A stretch of 64,000 bases of DNA, taken from positions 53,523,087-53,587,086 of the forward strand of contig OY759216.1 of assembly GCA_963662175.1 (NCBI GenBank), written 5' to 3'. Numbering within the stretch: position 1 is the stretch's first letter; each line of letters starts with the position of its first letter. Both the position numbers and the translations under genes were made by a program. The DNA is from Aradus depressus (lineage: Eukaryota; Arthropoda; Insecta; Hemiptera; Aradidae). This document shows, piece by piece, positions 37,779 through 50,618 of this stretch. Below the pieces are notes generated by a model. It was not told the DNA's origin, did not search any database, and worked only from the letters and a program-made list of their open reading frames with translations.

Positions 37779-40700
37779 GTAAGTTGTTGTTTTATTTATT
37801 TTCTTTAATGTCATTTTCTCAGCTGGATTCCAAACATACAGCCTTGAATTATATGTACGAAGTTTATATTTATCCATGGTTGAATTCAACCGTGAACGGT
37901 CCTCAATAGAAGTTCGAGGTAATACGTGCATTTTCTGTTATTCCAGGAGCTACGCACTACAAAATTATTGTTGATTTTTGGAAATTTCTGTCAATTTTTG
38001 GAGGTAAAAAATTTTTTTGAGTCTCCAAGCTTTCTGCTGTTTACTCGTGAAGCACCAATAAATAGACCTATGTACAGACATACAGAAATTGAACAGATGT
38101 TTTCTAAGACATAGTATATAACATGAAAAGGATTTCTGAACAAACAAACAAAATGAAATTTTTATGATTTCTCTATTTTTCTCTATACGAGGTCTGTTCA
38201 AAATAAAACGCGGACGTTTTGAATTGCGTGGCTCCAGTTGGTTCCAGGGGAATCCGCTTGGTGTCGCTAGGTTTGAACAGATCAGCTGATGTCAACGCTG
38301 TTTCCCGCTTGCAGACATCTTTATTTGTTGATTAGCTACGCGGTTTTTAGTGAAGTGCGATTTTTTCGTTTGTCGGATTTCAGAATGAATGACCTGAATG
38401 AGCAACGACTTGCTGTAAAATTTTGTGTTAAACTTGGAAAATCTGCGACCGAAACATTTGCTATGCTCAACACAGCTTACGGTGATGTTGCTATGAAGCG
38501 TACGGCATGTTTCAAGTGGCATGGACTTTTTAAGGGTGGTCGACAGTCGATTGAAGACGATGAGCGTCCTGGACGTTCTTCCACGTCAACTGACGACCCA
38601 TACGTCGACAAAATCAACACCCTGGTGCGGGCAAATCGACGTCTGACCGTCAAAGAGCTTGCTGAAGAGTGTGGGATATCAGTTGGATCTTGTCACGACA
38701 GAAGACAGACGTCCATTTGTTTTGATGGCTTATGTATGTCATTTTGTCGGCTCTAGACTCTCCTGGGTTCGTCTCAGAACTTTATGTCTTGGTAACCACA
38801 CTTTTTACATTATAATAACTTTATAAAATGATATATTTGCAGTGAAGATCGACCTCATCACGCTAGGTTTACTGCCAGCTCCGCTAGTCTCTCACCGAAT
38901 CTCGAGTGCTCTGGAGCTGTCTCAGGAAGACATCTACGGAGATGCTGTGGCCCAGGCACTCATCCACTCCAACGACACGTTCGATGCGGTCATCCTGGAG
39001 TCTGCCTTTGGACAAGAGGCTGCCTCAGCTCTCCTCCACAAGTTCGGCTGTGTCGCTATTGAGATCGCATCCCTGGGTGACTGCTCTTGGGTTAATGAGT
39101 TATCAGGTAATATTAGAACACCTTAGCATACAAGTAGATACTTTAGAGCGGTCCAAGATATAACTTTTTTTTTAAATTTCGATAATGGCTAGTTTTTACA
39201 TTTAAGTTGTCTGTCAGGGCCTGACGCGGTACTTTTTTGGTCATGAGGAAACATCAGGTCCAGCTTTTGACTTTTGCAAAATCCGCAAATAACTAAAAAT
39301 CGTACTCAGATGGGTTCTGGATTTCCTCAGTTGGGACTGGGACCTCTTGAACGGTCTTGAAAAACAAAAAATAAATAAATGAAATTTCAGGAAAATAAAA
39401 GACATTTTGAGTTCATAGCATTTTCCGCGGTTGGGGTGACTCTAATAAAAGCTCCAACAGCGTTGTTGATGGAAGCCTCGCCTGCTGCCCTGACGTTGTT
39501 GAAGATCCCATTTTTATAGGTCCTGCAATATGACGTAAATGTTGTAAATTATGAAAACTGACTCCCAATGTGTCAAGGAGACTAATTTCGATACTGAACA
39601 TCCTCATTTTGTTAACATTTTTCTGATGACGAATTTATACGAGAAATAACTCTTTTTTTCCTTCTTAGCATTGGCCGGGCTAAGCTTAGTTAGTTATTGT
39701 GACTCATGCCCTTTAACTATGAGTTCATATTGCCTACTACCAGAGAGCTCTTTCGTCGCTCTGGTAGACATAAGACCGATTCTACTCTGGGAGTCCTAAA
39801 TGTTGTCTACCCAGCTTTATTCACTTAGGATAGGGGTCATTAACGAGTTCCTGACATCGTACAGGCTCGGGACCATCGCTTGGTCCCATCCAAAGGACGA
39901 AGTGCTCAAGGTGTTTTCACCTTGCTAAGCTTAGTTATAATGATAAATACATCATGATTTGTACATCATATATTTATCATGCTAAGCTTAGTGATAATGA
40001 TGAATAGATGATGTAAAAATGATCAAGTTGTTACAAAATTGTCATAATGCCTCTCTCTGTTTCAGGTCTTCCTGATAATCCAGCGTTTCAGATGGACTTC
40101 AAATCGCCAAACAGCGATAAAATGACCTTTTGGCAACGATTGTACAACACCTATGTGACGATGTCCACCGTTCTCGTGAGCTACTACCATCTGAGTATAC
40201 AACAGTCTATCATGGACAAGTACTTCAACTACACAGGATGGGAGTCGAGGCCATCTGTAGGACAACTTGCATCCAACAGAAGTCTTGTCCTCATCAATGC
40301 GGACCATAGTCTCACCTACCCGTACCCACTGGCACCTCACGTCAAACTTGTCGGAGGGATCAACATACTTCCAGAGAAACCTCTGCCAGATGTAAGTATC
40401 TGCACAGACTCGACGGATGAAGATCTTTTTGAGCGTAAACATTACTACCCTAAATTTAACCGAAATTAAGTGAGGGTCGAAGAAATGCAGTTCGTTCTGC
40501 AACCAACATAGCGTGTTGAGATAGAGCATGCATCTAGGTTAGTTAATTATGGTCATATTGCTTACTACCAGAGCTCTCTTTCGTCATTCTGATGGATCTG
40601 ATCCCGACTCTACTATGGGAGTCATGAATTTTGCCTAACCTAAATTTTTATTCACCTAGGTAGCGGTCTTTAACAAGTACCTGTCATCGTACAGGCCTCC

Positions 40701-43700
40701 CAGATAAAATAAACTAAGGGCCTCGGTTGGATTACGGACCCGCTACCTTTAGCTCACTAAGCAAGCACGCATACCACTGAGCGGCCGGCGCTCTCTGGAT
40801 ACATCTAGGTATTACGTATGAAGCAGACGATAGTGAAATATTCGTCATGCCATGTCCACATTTACGATCTACCTCCGCGGGGAACGTTCAGAATCAACAA
40901 AATCTGATTCAATCCTAATTTTTATTTTATTGTTTAAAATAGGATCTTCAGAAGTTTATGGACGAGGCGAAGGAAGGCGTCATCTACTTTTCAATGGGAT
41001 CGAATTTGAAAACAGCAGAGTTTGCAACCAGCCCTATCGGACAGGCCTTCCTACGGGTGTTCAAAAGTCTCCCACAGAAGATATTACTCAAATGGGAAAA
41101 TAATGCCGACCAAACTAAACTGCCGAAGAACGTGAAGACTTCTCCATGGTTCCCTCAACAGGATATCTTAGGTATGATTTATTTATTATGGATACGAACA
41201 ATTGTTAACGTTAAATAGTTGAGCAGACGGGAGTCTGTTTGCGGTTGGAATGCGCAGCAGGCCGTCCACACTCTACCTACCAGACTAGCCAAGTATGAAC
41301 TATAAAAGCCAGTTCAGAGTTGGGGAATTTCCTCTTCTCCAGACCCCCAAGCGAAAATTTTCCAAAAATCAGTTTTATGAAAGACATAAAGACGTCCATT
41401 TGTTCGAAATTTTATATACTTCAATTTAGGTTTTGTATATTTTAGCCGTTACATGCACGGTTTTCGATAAAATTAATGAAACCCATGAAAAGGTGAGTTA
41501 TGGGCACAATTTTCCAGTATGGCACCTGAAGCCCGAGTCCTATATAGGGTATTTCTGGGAGGCTGCTCAACATGGGTATCCATCCCAAAAATCAACTCAG
41601 CCTTGGCATCCTCTTCTTTTATAGTTTTCTATTTTTATATTCCGTTCTGTTTCAAACCCGCGATCTTGAGGTCAGTAGACAAGCATGATACTTCTGAGCT
41701 ACTTGCTCCCTCAATTTTAAAATATGTTATCATGTTGGTAGTTTTTTATTAAAAATGATAAAAAATAAAGGAAAAAGAAAACTATGTGATGAATGTAATA
41801 TGGCCATTTTGTTATACCAACCACGTTTTTTACAGACCACTCTCCCTCACCCTCCCTCCTCTCAAATACATTTCATACTGGCATTACTAGGTATAAGAAA
41901 GTCACTCTCACTACAATAGTAAATTCTTTTGACGCATCCTATTACCATGTAGTTATCGGTTTAACGGAAATAAAAATTATTATTATTGATTTTTTTATAT
42001 ATTTATTCTTGAGCTTGGTCCCAGAATAATATGTCTTTGTTTCCATTTTATTTCAACGGAAGAGTCTAGAAATACTCCCCTATATGAAGACACTGAGTTA
42101 TTTTGACCTTATTCGATCAGCTTCTATCGAGTTAGTTCCACTTTGTCGATATTGTTTGTCCTCAAGTCTGATAGAGATTGTGGGATTACAGGGAGAACTG
42201 ACAGGGAACAAAAATCAAGATCTTCGGTTCTTAATCATTTTCATTTTAACATTCAGCTTAAGATCGTCTTTCGGATAATTGATTCAGACGGGACCAACTA
42301 AATGACCACTTCTCCAATCTAGTTGAAAAATACAGTCTCTGACGAAAAAACAACGCTGCGAATTGACGAAATGCATCAGTTGCAACCGACTTGGAGACTA
42401 AAATCATCATAATATTATGTGAAAATATATAATGGGTTCATTTAAGGGTTAATAGTGTATTTAAATATTTACTTCTTGTAATTAGTGATTAGCAAGTGGA
42501 ATGATTTGCGATGAATGACTGCTGTGGTACGTGACCGTAGAAGAGTCTAAGCTAGTCTGGGAGTAGGTTCCTCTGTCCGCATGAGACGTCATGGCAGATT
42601 TGAGAAGAGATTGTTTGTGGATAATGATAATCAAAAATTTTGGTAACAGAGTGATTGAAGACGTTGTATGTTTGATATTTTCGCTGATCCTCATATTTCG
42701 ATACCGTAAGTCCTGATGGGTTTTAATATAGTGTTTTATATGTTAAGTTTGTTCTCAAGAGATAATGTCCATCGTCGTCCGGTGATATTTCAGTTGTCCA
42801 AATCGTATTTTGAGGTCTGTGCGTTTCAGTCTGACGTGTGTTGTCCATGTTAAACGTCTGTCTTCCTAGATAATCGGCTGGTTATAAATGTAAACTGGTG
42901 AACAAGTGTTGTGTCTGAGTATGAATGTGGTTTGCAGAGATTTGTCTCTATTAATTTTTATTCTCCATTTGTTGCCCCAATCTGTTAGTTGGTGTACAAG
43001 TGACTAAGTGTGAGCTTGCTTGTGTGGAGAGAATGGCTACGTCGTTTGTATCGAGTAGAGTGTTCTCGTGATGTGGGATGTGTAAGGGGACAAGATCAAG
43101 GGACTGAGGGAACTGAGATAACGTACTGTTTTATGGAATTTAACAGATCTACGCATCTGGTAGATATTTACCAAACTTTTAATTGGTTGAAGAAATTCTA
43201 TTGAATGATCCCTTGCTCGACATTTTAACTTAAAGTCTACTCCTCAAAAGTTGTGAGAGTTTTCGAGCTTTGATGTAAAACTTATCGTGTATTTTTTCCC
43301 TGTCACATCTCTCATCTCTACTGCTGTATGCTGAGTTCAATGCTTCAACTCAAATGTATGATAAATATGTATTTACTCAACTTGAGAGTTCTGATTACAC
43401 AGACATCTGAATCCAACTTCTAAGTATACCTACTCAAACGACAGGAAATTTACACAAGATACAAACAACGATGTAGACAACCTTGAAATCAATACACAGT
43501 GAAACCCATAATATCCGAGAAGATGGGAGCTATACGTCTTTCTGGTTAATTGAAAATTCCGGATAATCAAAAGTGCTGAGAGATTCGTCAATGAATCTTA
43601 AATGCGTTTTAATACTGTAATAAACAATTAGCGTTTCAATTAACTCTCATATTTACTTTTTCCAATAAATTAACATAGTAATTAGTTATTGTGACAATGT

Positions 43701-45741
43701 CCCAAGCTTTAAGTACGAGGTCATATCGCCTACAGTCAGAGCGCTTTTTCGTCGCTCTGGACCATTGCTTAACATCCCATCCGAACGACGGCAGGCACAC
43801 TTTTTTTTTTTTTTATAATTGTATACATAGTAAGTAAAACTAGAATAACTGGACGAACTGCAGACCTACTGTTCTGAAATTTATGTTGTCAGTAGAATAT
43901 TCCAATAGAAAGAACTTTTCTATCCATTTGTTTGTGTTATTTGTTTTGGAAATATATTGGCAGTGTTCATCGATTGTATAACTGTATTACTTCTACTATA
44001 CTTTCAACTTTAGCGTCAGCGAGGAAATTTCTTCTAATCCTGCGCCTCCCTCCCCCACCCAACTTTGTGACAATGAGCCATCTTGAAGAACGTATACGAA
44101 TCCTTATAACAAATGTTTGCAACCTAGAAGCAAAGTTAGTGGATTTCCATAGTATGTATTATTATACATTTACTATTTTTTCTAATGACATGTTTCGTAC
44201 AGCGCACAAGAACTGTAAGCTGTTCATCTCGCATGGAGGGTTCCTGAGCACGGTAGAGACGATGTACCATGGGGTGCCTCTGCTCGGACTGCCCATCTTC
44301 GGAGACCAGATGAAGAACATGCATCTGGCTGCCAAGTCGGGCTATGGGATCATGTTGGAACATGAGAACGTCACACAGACCTCTGTAGTCTGGGCACTCC
44401 GGGAGATACTCCAAAATCCGAGGTAAATCCATTCTGCAGCTGTCTGTAGTATAGGGGGGAGTTATGTAATTGGTCAAAAATTGAATGATGATGAGTATTC
44501 ACAGTGGAGTTTTATGTTTTCCGACAGCGCCTTAAATTGAGAAATGGGGAAGAAAGTTTTATTTAATTAGTCGACGGGATCATTCCATAATTATTATGTA
44601 TTATGAAAATCCTAAAAAATTATGTGAATTATTACATAAAACCTATTCAAATTATTGTTTGTATATTTTTCTGACTCATGTCCGTACTTTCACTACGAGG
44701 TCACATAATGCCTACTACCAAACCGCTCTTTTGTCATGCTGGTGGTCATGAGCCGGATTCAGGTCTTTAACGAGTACCTGACGTAGAACAGGCTCGTGAC
44801 CATCGCTTATCATCCCATCCAAAGGACCAGGACCAAGGCAAGTCAAGGATTTTTATCTGGGAGGTAAAAAAGTTACTCCCAGATAGAAAATAAACTGAGA
44901 GCCTCGACCGGGTTTCAATCCCACGAACTTGAACAGTGTATGCAAGTACTCTTTATGTAGATGGTAAAAAAGATTGAGAATCCCGTCGTTCGAATTCGAA
45001 GCGATGGTCCCCCGCCAACGGAGGGACAAAGACCGGAAAAAAGGGCAACAGAGAGAGGAGCTCCGTCCTTCGTCTCCTACCCCAAGAAGATTGGGTGGAT
45101 TGGGGGAACATTCACTACGAAATCCTAATAACTGCCGATGTGAGTCTGATAATTAACGGTATAATGAATGCATCATCTTGAAATTTAATATGAAGATTGA
45201 AAACTCCCTAAGTAAGATATATATTGATTTTCATCCAAATTGGTTGAAGAGGAAGAGAGTTTAGAGGTGATAACTTAGTGGATTACAAATAATTCGAGCT
45301 GTGGAAGTACATGGCCGGTGATTCACTAACGACCTTTTTTGTTACAGACTTGAAGAGGGAGGTATTTAGGGCCGCCATTGCTATATCACATCATCCAGAT
45401 ACTTTTGAATACTCAAAATACTTTCTTTTTTTTTTTTTTTTGGTTTCAGATATAAAGAAGAAGCGATGCGGAGGTCGAGGATGCTCCGAGACAGACGTCA
45501 CACAAGTCTGGAGGAGGCCATCTACTGGATAGAGTACGTCTTGAAGTACCCCAACTCACTTACCCCAGCCTCAGCCTTCATGTCCTTCATAGAGATGCAT
45601 CTCATCGATGTGCAGCTCACTATACTTGCTATACTGGCTGCAGCACTATTCATAATGTACAAACTGTTCTGTGGTATAGTTGGATTGTTCAGGAGAAAAC
45701 AAACAGCGGCGCAAAGAAAATCAAAACAGAAAATGTCATAA
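37538..45741 (+). CDS. UGT-2: complete UDP-glycosyltransferase, six coding exons
   Basis: Joined exons are 37538-37778, 38843-39106, 40066-40391, 40943-41171, 44203-44422 and 45450-45741, giving 523 residues, the usual length for the family. Seen: a signal peptide (MPVSNFQLLLILVCCLSVDS), a probable catalytic His34 in AKSHQNVF, a UGT signature at residues 361-389 (FISHGG...GDQ), a membrane helix near residues 485-510 and a KxKxx tail (K-Q-K-M-S). All splice sites are GT-AG with phases 1,1,0,1,2. The start codon directly abuts the acceptor ttttcag, which implies an upstream non-coding 5' exon that I could not place. Role from the family: ER-lumenal glucosylation of small molecules in detoxification or pigment metabolism; the substrate cannot be read from sequence. 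This is the cleanest gene in the window. Confidence 0.93.
38187..38700 (+). pseudogene. mariner transposase, 5' half only
   Basis: A terminal-repeat-like start (acgaggtctgttcaaaataa at 38188), then a frame from ATG 38385: the HTH domain RLAVKFCVKLGKSATETFAM...FKWHGLFKGGRQSIEDDERPGR, then a second HTH region RRLTVKELAEECGISVGSCHD. After this the similarity stops, so the catalytic DDD domain and right terminal repeat are missing. It lies in UGT-2 intron 1. Confidence 0.75.
38843..39106 (+). CDS. UGT-2 exon 2
   Basis: The acceptor ttgcag ends at 38842 and the exon ends tca g|gtaat. It encodes VKIDLITLGLLPAPLVSHRI to SLGDCSWVNELSG, with FDAVILES in the position of the conserved FD-x-x-I-x-E/D segment. 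Length 264. Confidence 0.9.
39683..39930 (-). mobile_element. SINE family 1 fragment
   Basis: A minus-strand tail and body in UGT-2 intron 2; no head. Confidence 0.65.
40066..40391 (+). CDS. UGT-2 exon 3
   Basis: The acceptor ctgtttcag ends at 40065; the exon ends in phase 0 at L-P-D|gtaagt. It is about 98% identical in DNA to UGT-1 exon 3, and the similarity extends a few bases into both flanking introns (aatgcctct on the left, gtaagtatctgcacagact on the right). Confidence 0.92.
40535..40798 (-). mobile_element. SINE family 1 copy, internally deleted
   Basis: Minus strand; the body is shortened, but the head (aagcacgcataccactgagc) is kept. Located in UGT-2 intron 3. Confidence 0.65.
40943..41171 (+). 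CDS. UGT-2 exon 4
   Basis: It starts D-L-Q-K-F-M-D-E after aatag (40942) and contains EGVIYFSMGSNLKT and SPWFPQQDILG. It ends tta g|gtatg in phase 1. Length 229, one codon shorter than UGT-1 and UGT-3. Confidence 0.9.
41650..41910 (-). mobile_element. SINE head fragment followed by a MITE fragment
   Basis: 41650-41714 is a minus-strand SINE family 1 head (cgcgatcttgaggtcagtag...ctgagctact). 41800-41910 matches the left half of the 7688 MITE (tggccatttt..ttataccaaccacg, ctccctcaccctccctcctc). Both are truncated; UGT-2 intron 4. Confidence 0.5.
41920..43670. other. UGT-2 intron 4 sequence, nothing firmly recognised
   Basis: No coding frame or repeat boundary stands out. A stretch at 43500-43570 (acagtgaaacccataatatc ... 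ttccggataatc) resembles decayed pogo-type ends. Confidence 0.4.
43679..43800 (-). mobile_element. SINE family 1 fragment
   Basis: A minus-strand tail and part of the body, internally deleted, followed by a T run. Confidence 0.55.
44203..44422 (+). CDS. UGT-2 exon 5 (UGT signature)
   Basis: The acceptor gtacag ends at 44202. The exon encodes AHKNCKLFISHGGFLSTVE...YHGVPLLGLPIFGDQMKN and ends N-P-ag|gtaaat in phase 2. Confidence 0.92.
44672..44945 (-). mobile_element. SINE family 1 copy, decayed
   Basis: Minus strand, body with deletions and a fragment of the head (cgaccgggtttcaatcccac); UGT-2 intron 5. Confidence 0.6.
45450..45741 (+). CDS. UGT-2 exon 6
   Basis: The acceptor tggtttcag ends at 45449; stop TAA at 45739-45741. 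It encodes the membrane helix and a tail ending K-Q-K-M-S. AATAAA at 45834 is a plausible polyA signal. Confidence 0.92.
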
Positions 45742-46780
45742 CTTGAAAGAATTACTGTATCTTAATGTCATACCAAGAAAATTGTGTTATTTTTTAAGTT
45801 ACTGTCTTTCACGAAAATCAGCCCCACCGAAAAAATAAAAATGGACAATGTCGAGCACCCTTAAACAAACAATTAAATTTGTTTTGTGTTTTTAATATAT
45901 TTTTTTATTATTTCAAGTGAAACTTCTATATCATAATGCTGATTGATCGCTTTTATTTGCTTTGTCTTAGTTTTTAAATTGTTTTTCATTCCAACTTCTA
46001 CTGGACTCATTTTCATGAAATTTCGAACATAGCTTTGTTGTCTCTTCAATTTACATTGTTGTTTACATTGTATTACAATTTTATGTTATATATATAAATT
46101 ATATATTTATAGCATTCGAAATATTGAGGAAAATATGAATATGAATAACATTTCTCTAAATAAAGAGAATAATATGAACTTAGAGCCTATTTTTGGAAAG
46201 TTAAAGAATTTAGAAAGATAAATATTTCGGTTTTAGGGGTGGAAATGCTGGCCGAAAATAAATAGAGATGTTATTCCACCCCTTCTACAAAACTGATTAA
46301 GTCTCTGATAGTACTTAGTACCTACAAGTGAATACCTTCAAAAACATATAAGTTCCATTTAATATCAGAGTGTTGGTACCATACCTGATACAATTTTTTT
46401 TAGAGACTAGGATTAGTCATAAATAGTCTAGAAAAGATTAATCCTCGTTTTGATACCAAAGCAGGAAGTCCTCATATTTACCTCAGGTTAAGTTCACAGA
46501 AATGTGACGAGTCAAAATGGACGAATCGTTTCCTGAATTTTATGCTGCAAATGTGTATTTACGTTTCTTTTATCTCAGATAAAACAACCTAAGGCCCTCG
46601 GCCGGGGTTTTGCTTATACATATGTATAAAACATTGTATTTATAAAATAAATAAAACACTTGTATTTTTTTAATATTTTACTTTGAATTGTTTTTACACA
46701 GCAAAAGTTAAAAGTTCCCATGGAGCCTACATTTTTAAAATATAGAAAAACAGTACTATATGGATGTAGCGTCCCGATAT

Positions 46781-46993
46781 ATATATATTTTTTTTTGGCC
46801 TAATGTACGGTGCATATTAGCCATGTCAATGTGTTATTTTGTTATATTTGTGACATCCATATCCATGGCCCCGGGAGGGAGTTCTAATCCACGAAATAAA
46901 ACTCACTCCCGGACGGGATACGAACCCGCAAACTGTGGTGAGACCATGCGACCAAAGCCCTACGCTCTAGCCCGCACGGCCACCATGGCTCCC
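46781..46993 (-). mobile_element. SINE family 2 copy with target duplication
   Basis: Minus strand, ending in the same head as the copy at 20331 (cacggccaccatggctccc). Flanked by gtcccgatat (46771) and gtcccaatat (46994), a 10-bp duplication with one difference. T run at 46789-46796 is the polyA tail. Confidence 0.75.
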
Positions 46994-47810
46994 GTCCCAA
47001 TATTATATATCAGATATTTTTTCATACACAATATCAATATTTTATTTTTGATATGCATCCCTACCATGTTGCCATGTCTGTAGCTCTGTCTCCAGGTCCA
47101 TCTAGTGGTTATTGCTGTAACTAGACACTTTACAGGACAGTGGTGTATATTAAATATTTAACATCATCAGTGAGATACTAAGCAAGATTATCTTTAAGTT
47201 AGATTTAATGGAAAGAATAATAGAGGATAAAAAAGCCTCTCCCCTTTTCTGTGGTCGATTTGACTTAAAATCAGAAGATGCATTTCTTGTGGGGACCTGG
47301 ATACACATATATAATTTTGTGTCGATACATTCATTTTGTCGGTAGTTAATGTGTTCTCAGACACACACAGACCGCAATATTTACTTTCACCAGCTATATG
47401 AAGAATAGGGGAAGTTATGTAGTTGGTCAGAAATTCTATGCTGAGTTTTCAACAAAATTTCATGTTATTCCAAAATATTTAAAAAAGAAATCTCTGTCTG
47501 CGTATGTGTGTCTGTGAACACGATAACGCCCGATATAATGAATGTAACGAAACGAAATTTTATATGTATATGGAGAATCATAAAAGGAGGACACCTATTG
47601 GCTAGATCGGCCAAAGAGAAGAGGGACGCTAAAATCAAAAACTGTAATAAATGTATTGACATGAAATTTCATAATATTGAGTTTGAGATCAAACGGTCAA
47701 TTGGCTTTGGAGGGAGAAACGTAATTGATTAATTCGTGTTTTGAAAATATTTGATTCATCGTAGTTTTTTTTTTTTTTTTTGTTATCAGCAAATCAACAT
47801 ATAATCTAGA

Positions 47811-48109
47811 GGGCGCCGGTAGCTCAGTGGTATGCGTGCTTGGGTTCTGAGCTCAAGAACGTGGTTTCGAAATCCAACCGAGGCCCTTAGTTTATTTTAT
47901 CTGGGAGGTAAAATAAACTTAAGCACGCCGTCCTTCGGATGGGACGTTAAGCGATGGTCCCGATCCTGTACGATGTCAGGTACTCGTTAAAAACCCCTGC
48001 CCTAGGTGGGTTTTAGGGTAGGCAAAATTTGAGACTCCCACAGTCGCTGTGGTAGTAGGCGATGTGACCACGTAGTTAAAGACCGGGCATGAGTCATAAA
48101 ACCTAACCT
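47811..48109 (+). mobile_element. SINE family 1 copy, near full length
   Basis: gggcgccggtagctcagtgg head with A-box; B-box region ggtttcgaaatccaacc; full body; tail ends aaaacctaaccta. A small deletion removes part of the gagtcgggctcatg region. Confidence 0.8.
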
Positions 48110-48524
48110 AGTATTTCTGGCGGATTACATTAGTTTCCAAACCTTTTAACACCACGTCCTCTTCTACGAGAATTTTCTTCTCCTCTGACCAGTAGAAAAA
48201 GAAGTCTTGGGTGAATCACCGGCAAAGTACTTCCCCCTACAAATGATCTAATTAAGATTTCCCCCTCTCCTCCAAACCGTCTGGCCTATCATTCTATAGT
48301 TGTCTTATATAGGGATTTCTGAATCTTCATACTAAATTTTGTGCTGATTGATACACTCATTACAGTGGCAGTTATTAAGATTTTTGTACCAAGTCACCCC
48401 TTCCCTTTGGCCGATTTGGCTGAAAATCAATAGTCGTCCTTATGGGATTCTGGATACATATATATAATTTCGTGTCGATACATTTATTTTTCTATAGAGA
48501 GTTATCATGAAACTTATTTATTTA

Positions 48525-50144
48525 CTAGCTGACCCGACAGACGTCGTTCTGTCAAAAGCTATTGGACCGGATTTTTTTTTTTTTGACCACTTGGAACCGC
48601 AGCTAGTTCCTACTTTAGAACGCCGAGCACCTTAGATAGTATGCGCCTTGCAACTCCGTGCAACCAGGTATTAAGTTCTTAGGAACCCTGGGCAACACAG
48701 ATAGTATGTAGTTAGGAACGCAGGGCACCGCAGCTAGTATGTGCCTTGCAACAGCGGATGCCCTAGGTATTTTGTGCTTAAGAACGCTGGTGATAGCTAT
48801 TATTTACCGTGCAACAGTGGACCTCCTAGGTAATACATGCTTAGGAAACCCACCCTATTAAAATTAGAGCTATATCCCATCTTTAAGAAAGCTCCATGTG
48901 AGATTCATTCAACATTAATGCACCCCCGCCCCTCCCGTCCAAAAGGGTCCCAGCCAGTTTTTAAATATTGCTTTTGAAACTACTATTTAGGTATATGCTT
49001 GCCCCCCCCCATACCCCCCTCCCGTTGACAATTTTGAGACGTCACATATCCTTTTTTTGTTTTTGTCTTTTAAGAATACTACATGTGAAATTCCATGACA
49101 TTCCGATCATCCGTTAAAGACCTATCACTATCTTTATATGTAGGCCTATCCCCACAACCCCTCCTCCCGTTCAAAATTTTGAAATGTCACGTAGCGTATT
49201 TTTCAATTTGGCCTTTACGCATACTACATGTCAAATTCCATGACATTCCGATCAAAAGATCTATCACTATCTTTATATGTAGGCCTACCCCCACAACCCC
49301 TCCTCCCGTTCAAAATTTTGAAATGTCACGTAGCGTATTTTTCAATTTGGCCTTTACGCATACTACATGTCAAATTCCATGACATTCCGATCAAAAGATC
49401 TATCACTATCTTTATATGTAGGCCTACCCCCACAACCCCCCCTCCCGTTCAAAATTTTGAGATGCCACGTAGCGTATTTTTCAATTTGGCCTTTAAGAAT
49501 ACTACATGTGAAATTCCATGACAATCCGAGCATCCATTAATGACAGCACTATCTTCATATTTAGGCCTACCCCTCACTGCCTTTTAAAATTTTGAGATGT
49601 CACATAGCGTATTTTTCAATTTGCCTTCTAAGAATACTACATATGAAATTCCATGCCAATCCGTTCATGACTTAGCACTATCTTTATATTTAGGCCTACC
49701 CCCACAACCCCCCCTCACGTTCACTATTTTGTGACGTCACACACCCTATTTTTTTATTTGGCCTTTAAAAAAACTACATATGAAATTCCATGCCAATCCG
49801 TTCATCCGTTAATGACTTAGCGCTATCTTCATATTTAGGCCCCCCTCACAACCCCCCCTACCGTTCAAAATTTATGGACGCCACATAGCCTATTTTTTAA
49901 CTTGGCTTTTAAGAATACTACATGTGAAATTTCATGATAATCCGTCCATCCGTTAATGCGCTAGAGCAATTTTTGTGCTTAGCCCCCCCCCCCCCCCCCC
50001 CCCCTCAGTTGACCGCTAAGAACTCTTCATAAGAACCTTCCCCGGACTTCAACGAATATTTGAAAAAAAAAAATTGCCGAATTGGTCCAGCCGTTCTCGA
50101 GTTTTGCGCTTAGCAAAATTAGCCAGTCATTTTTATTATATAGA
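48525..50144 (-). mobile_element. non-autonomous Helitron with internal satellite
   Basis: On the minus strand the 5' end is TCTATATAATAAAAATGAC (from 50144, after host A), continuing with the block AAAACTCGAGAACGGCTGGA typical of insect Helitrons. The 3' end has a hairpin GACAG-AACGACGT-CTGTC, then GGGTCAG and CTAG (48528-48525) before host T. About 1.6 kb; no helicase or Rep. It holds the ~140-bp tandem array described separately. Confidence 0.75.
48870..50020. repeat. ~140-bp satellite, about 8 units
   Basis: Units contain ctttatatgtaggcctaccc..., ctcccgttcaaaattttga..., gtcacgtagcgtatttttc..., actacatgtgaaattccatg. Unit starts at ctttatat fall at 49131, 49271, 49409, 49552, 49681 and 49826 (spacing 129-146), with more decayed units on both sides. 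Frames seen across it are repeats of the unit, not genes. Confidence 0.85.
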
Positions 50145-50407
50145 TCAATTTCTTTATTTTGAATATTTACAATCGTTAATATGACCATAAATAAATTTGA
50201 TGATACAATAGGAAAAAAGTATATATATACAAAAAAGTAATAAATAAATAAAATATAAGAAAACTATATATAACAAAATAATGGACAATGTCCAAACCTA
50301 TAATACTCTTATATACAAAAGTGAAGATATTAAATTTAAATGCTGAATAGAGTCGACAGTATCTTTTCAATGTGGAAGAAATTCGAAGTTCTGTCGTGTA
50401 AATAAAA

Positions 50408-50462
50408 ACTCAATATTTGGCCAACGTTTCGGAAACTATTTATTTCCTTCTTCAGGGCATTA
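50408..50462 (-). ncRNA. hammerhead ribozyme motif, palindromic stem III (ACGU)
   Basis: Minus strand: GCCCTGAAGA, stem II GGAAA-TAAATA-GTTTCC, GAAA, ACGT, cleavage base T, then GGCC. Stem I would pair GCC with GGC. All invariant core bases are present. Confidence 0.65.
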
Positions 50463-50561
50463 TAATGACTTGAGTGGATGTGAGTGGTGAAGGTGTTAAG
50501 AGTTTGTGTGGATGAATAGACACAAACTCTCAACACCTTCACCACACACATTCACTAAAGT

Positions 50562-50618
50562 CATTATAAGGCCCTGAGGAAGGAAATAAATAGTTTCCGA
50601 AACGTTGGCCAAATATCA
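50562..50618 (+). ncRNA. hammerhead ribozyme motif, palindromic stem III (ACGU)
   Basis: CTGAGGA (50574-50580), stem II GGAAA...TTTCC, GAAA (50599-50602), ACGT, cleavage base T (50606), then GGCC. Stem I pairs GGCC before the core with GGCC after the cleavage site, and TAT with ATA further out. This is the best-formed example in the window. Confidence 0.7.

Noticed and set aside
47811..47890. tRNA-like sequence with A and B boxes
   Set aside because: It is the head of a SINE (many copies with target duplications); the full cloverleaf is not kept, so it is not annotated as a tRNA gene.
49095..49521. Two repetitive frames of about 95 residues
   Set aside because: They are translations of the 140-bp satellite unit; the repeated peptide only mirrors the DNA repeat.
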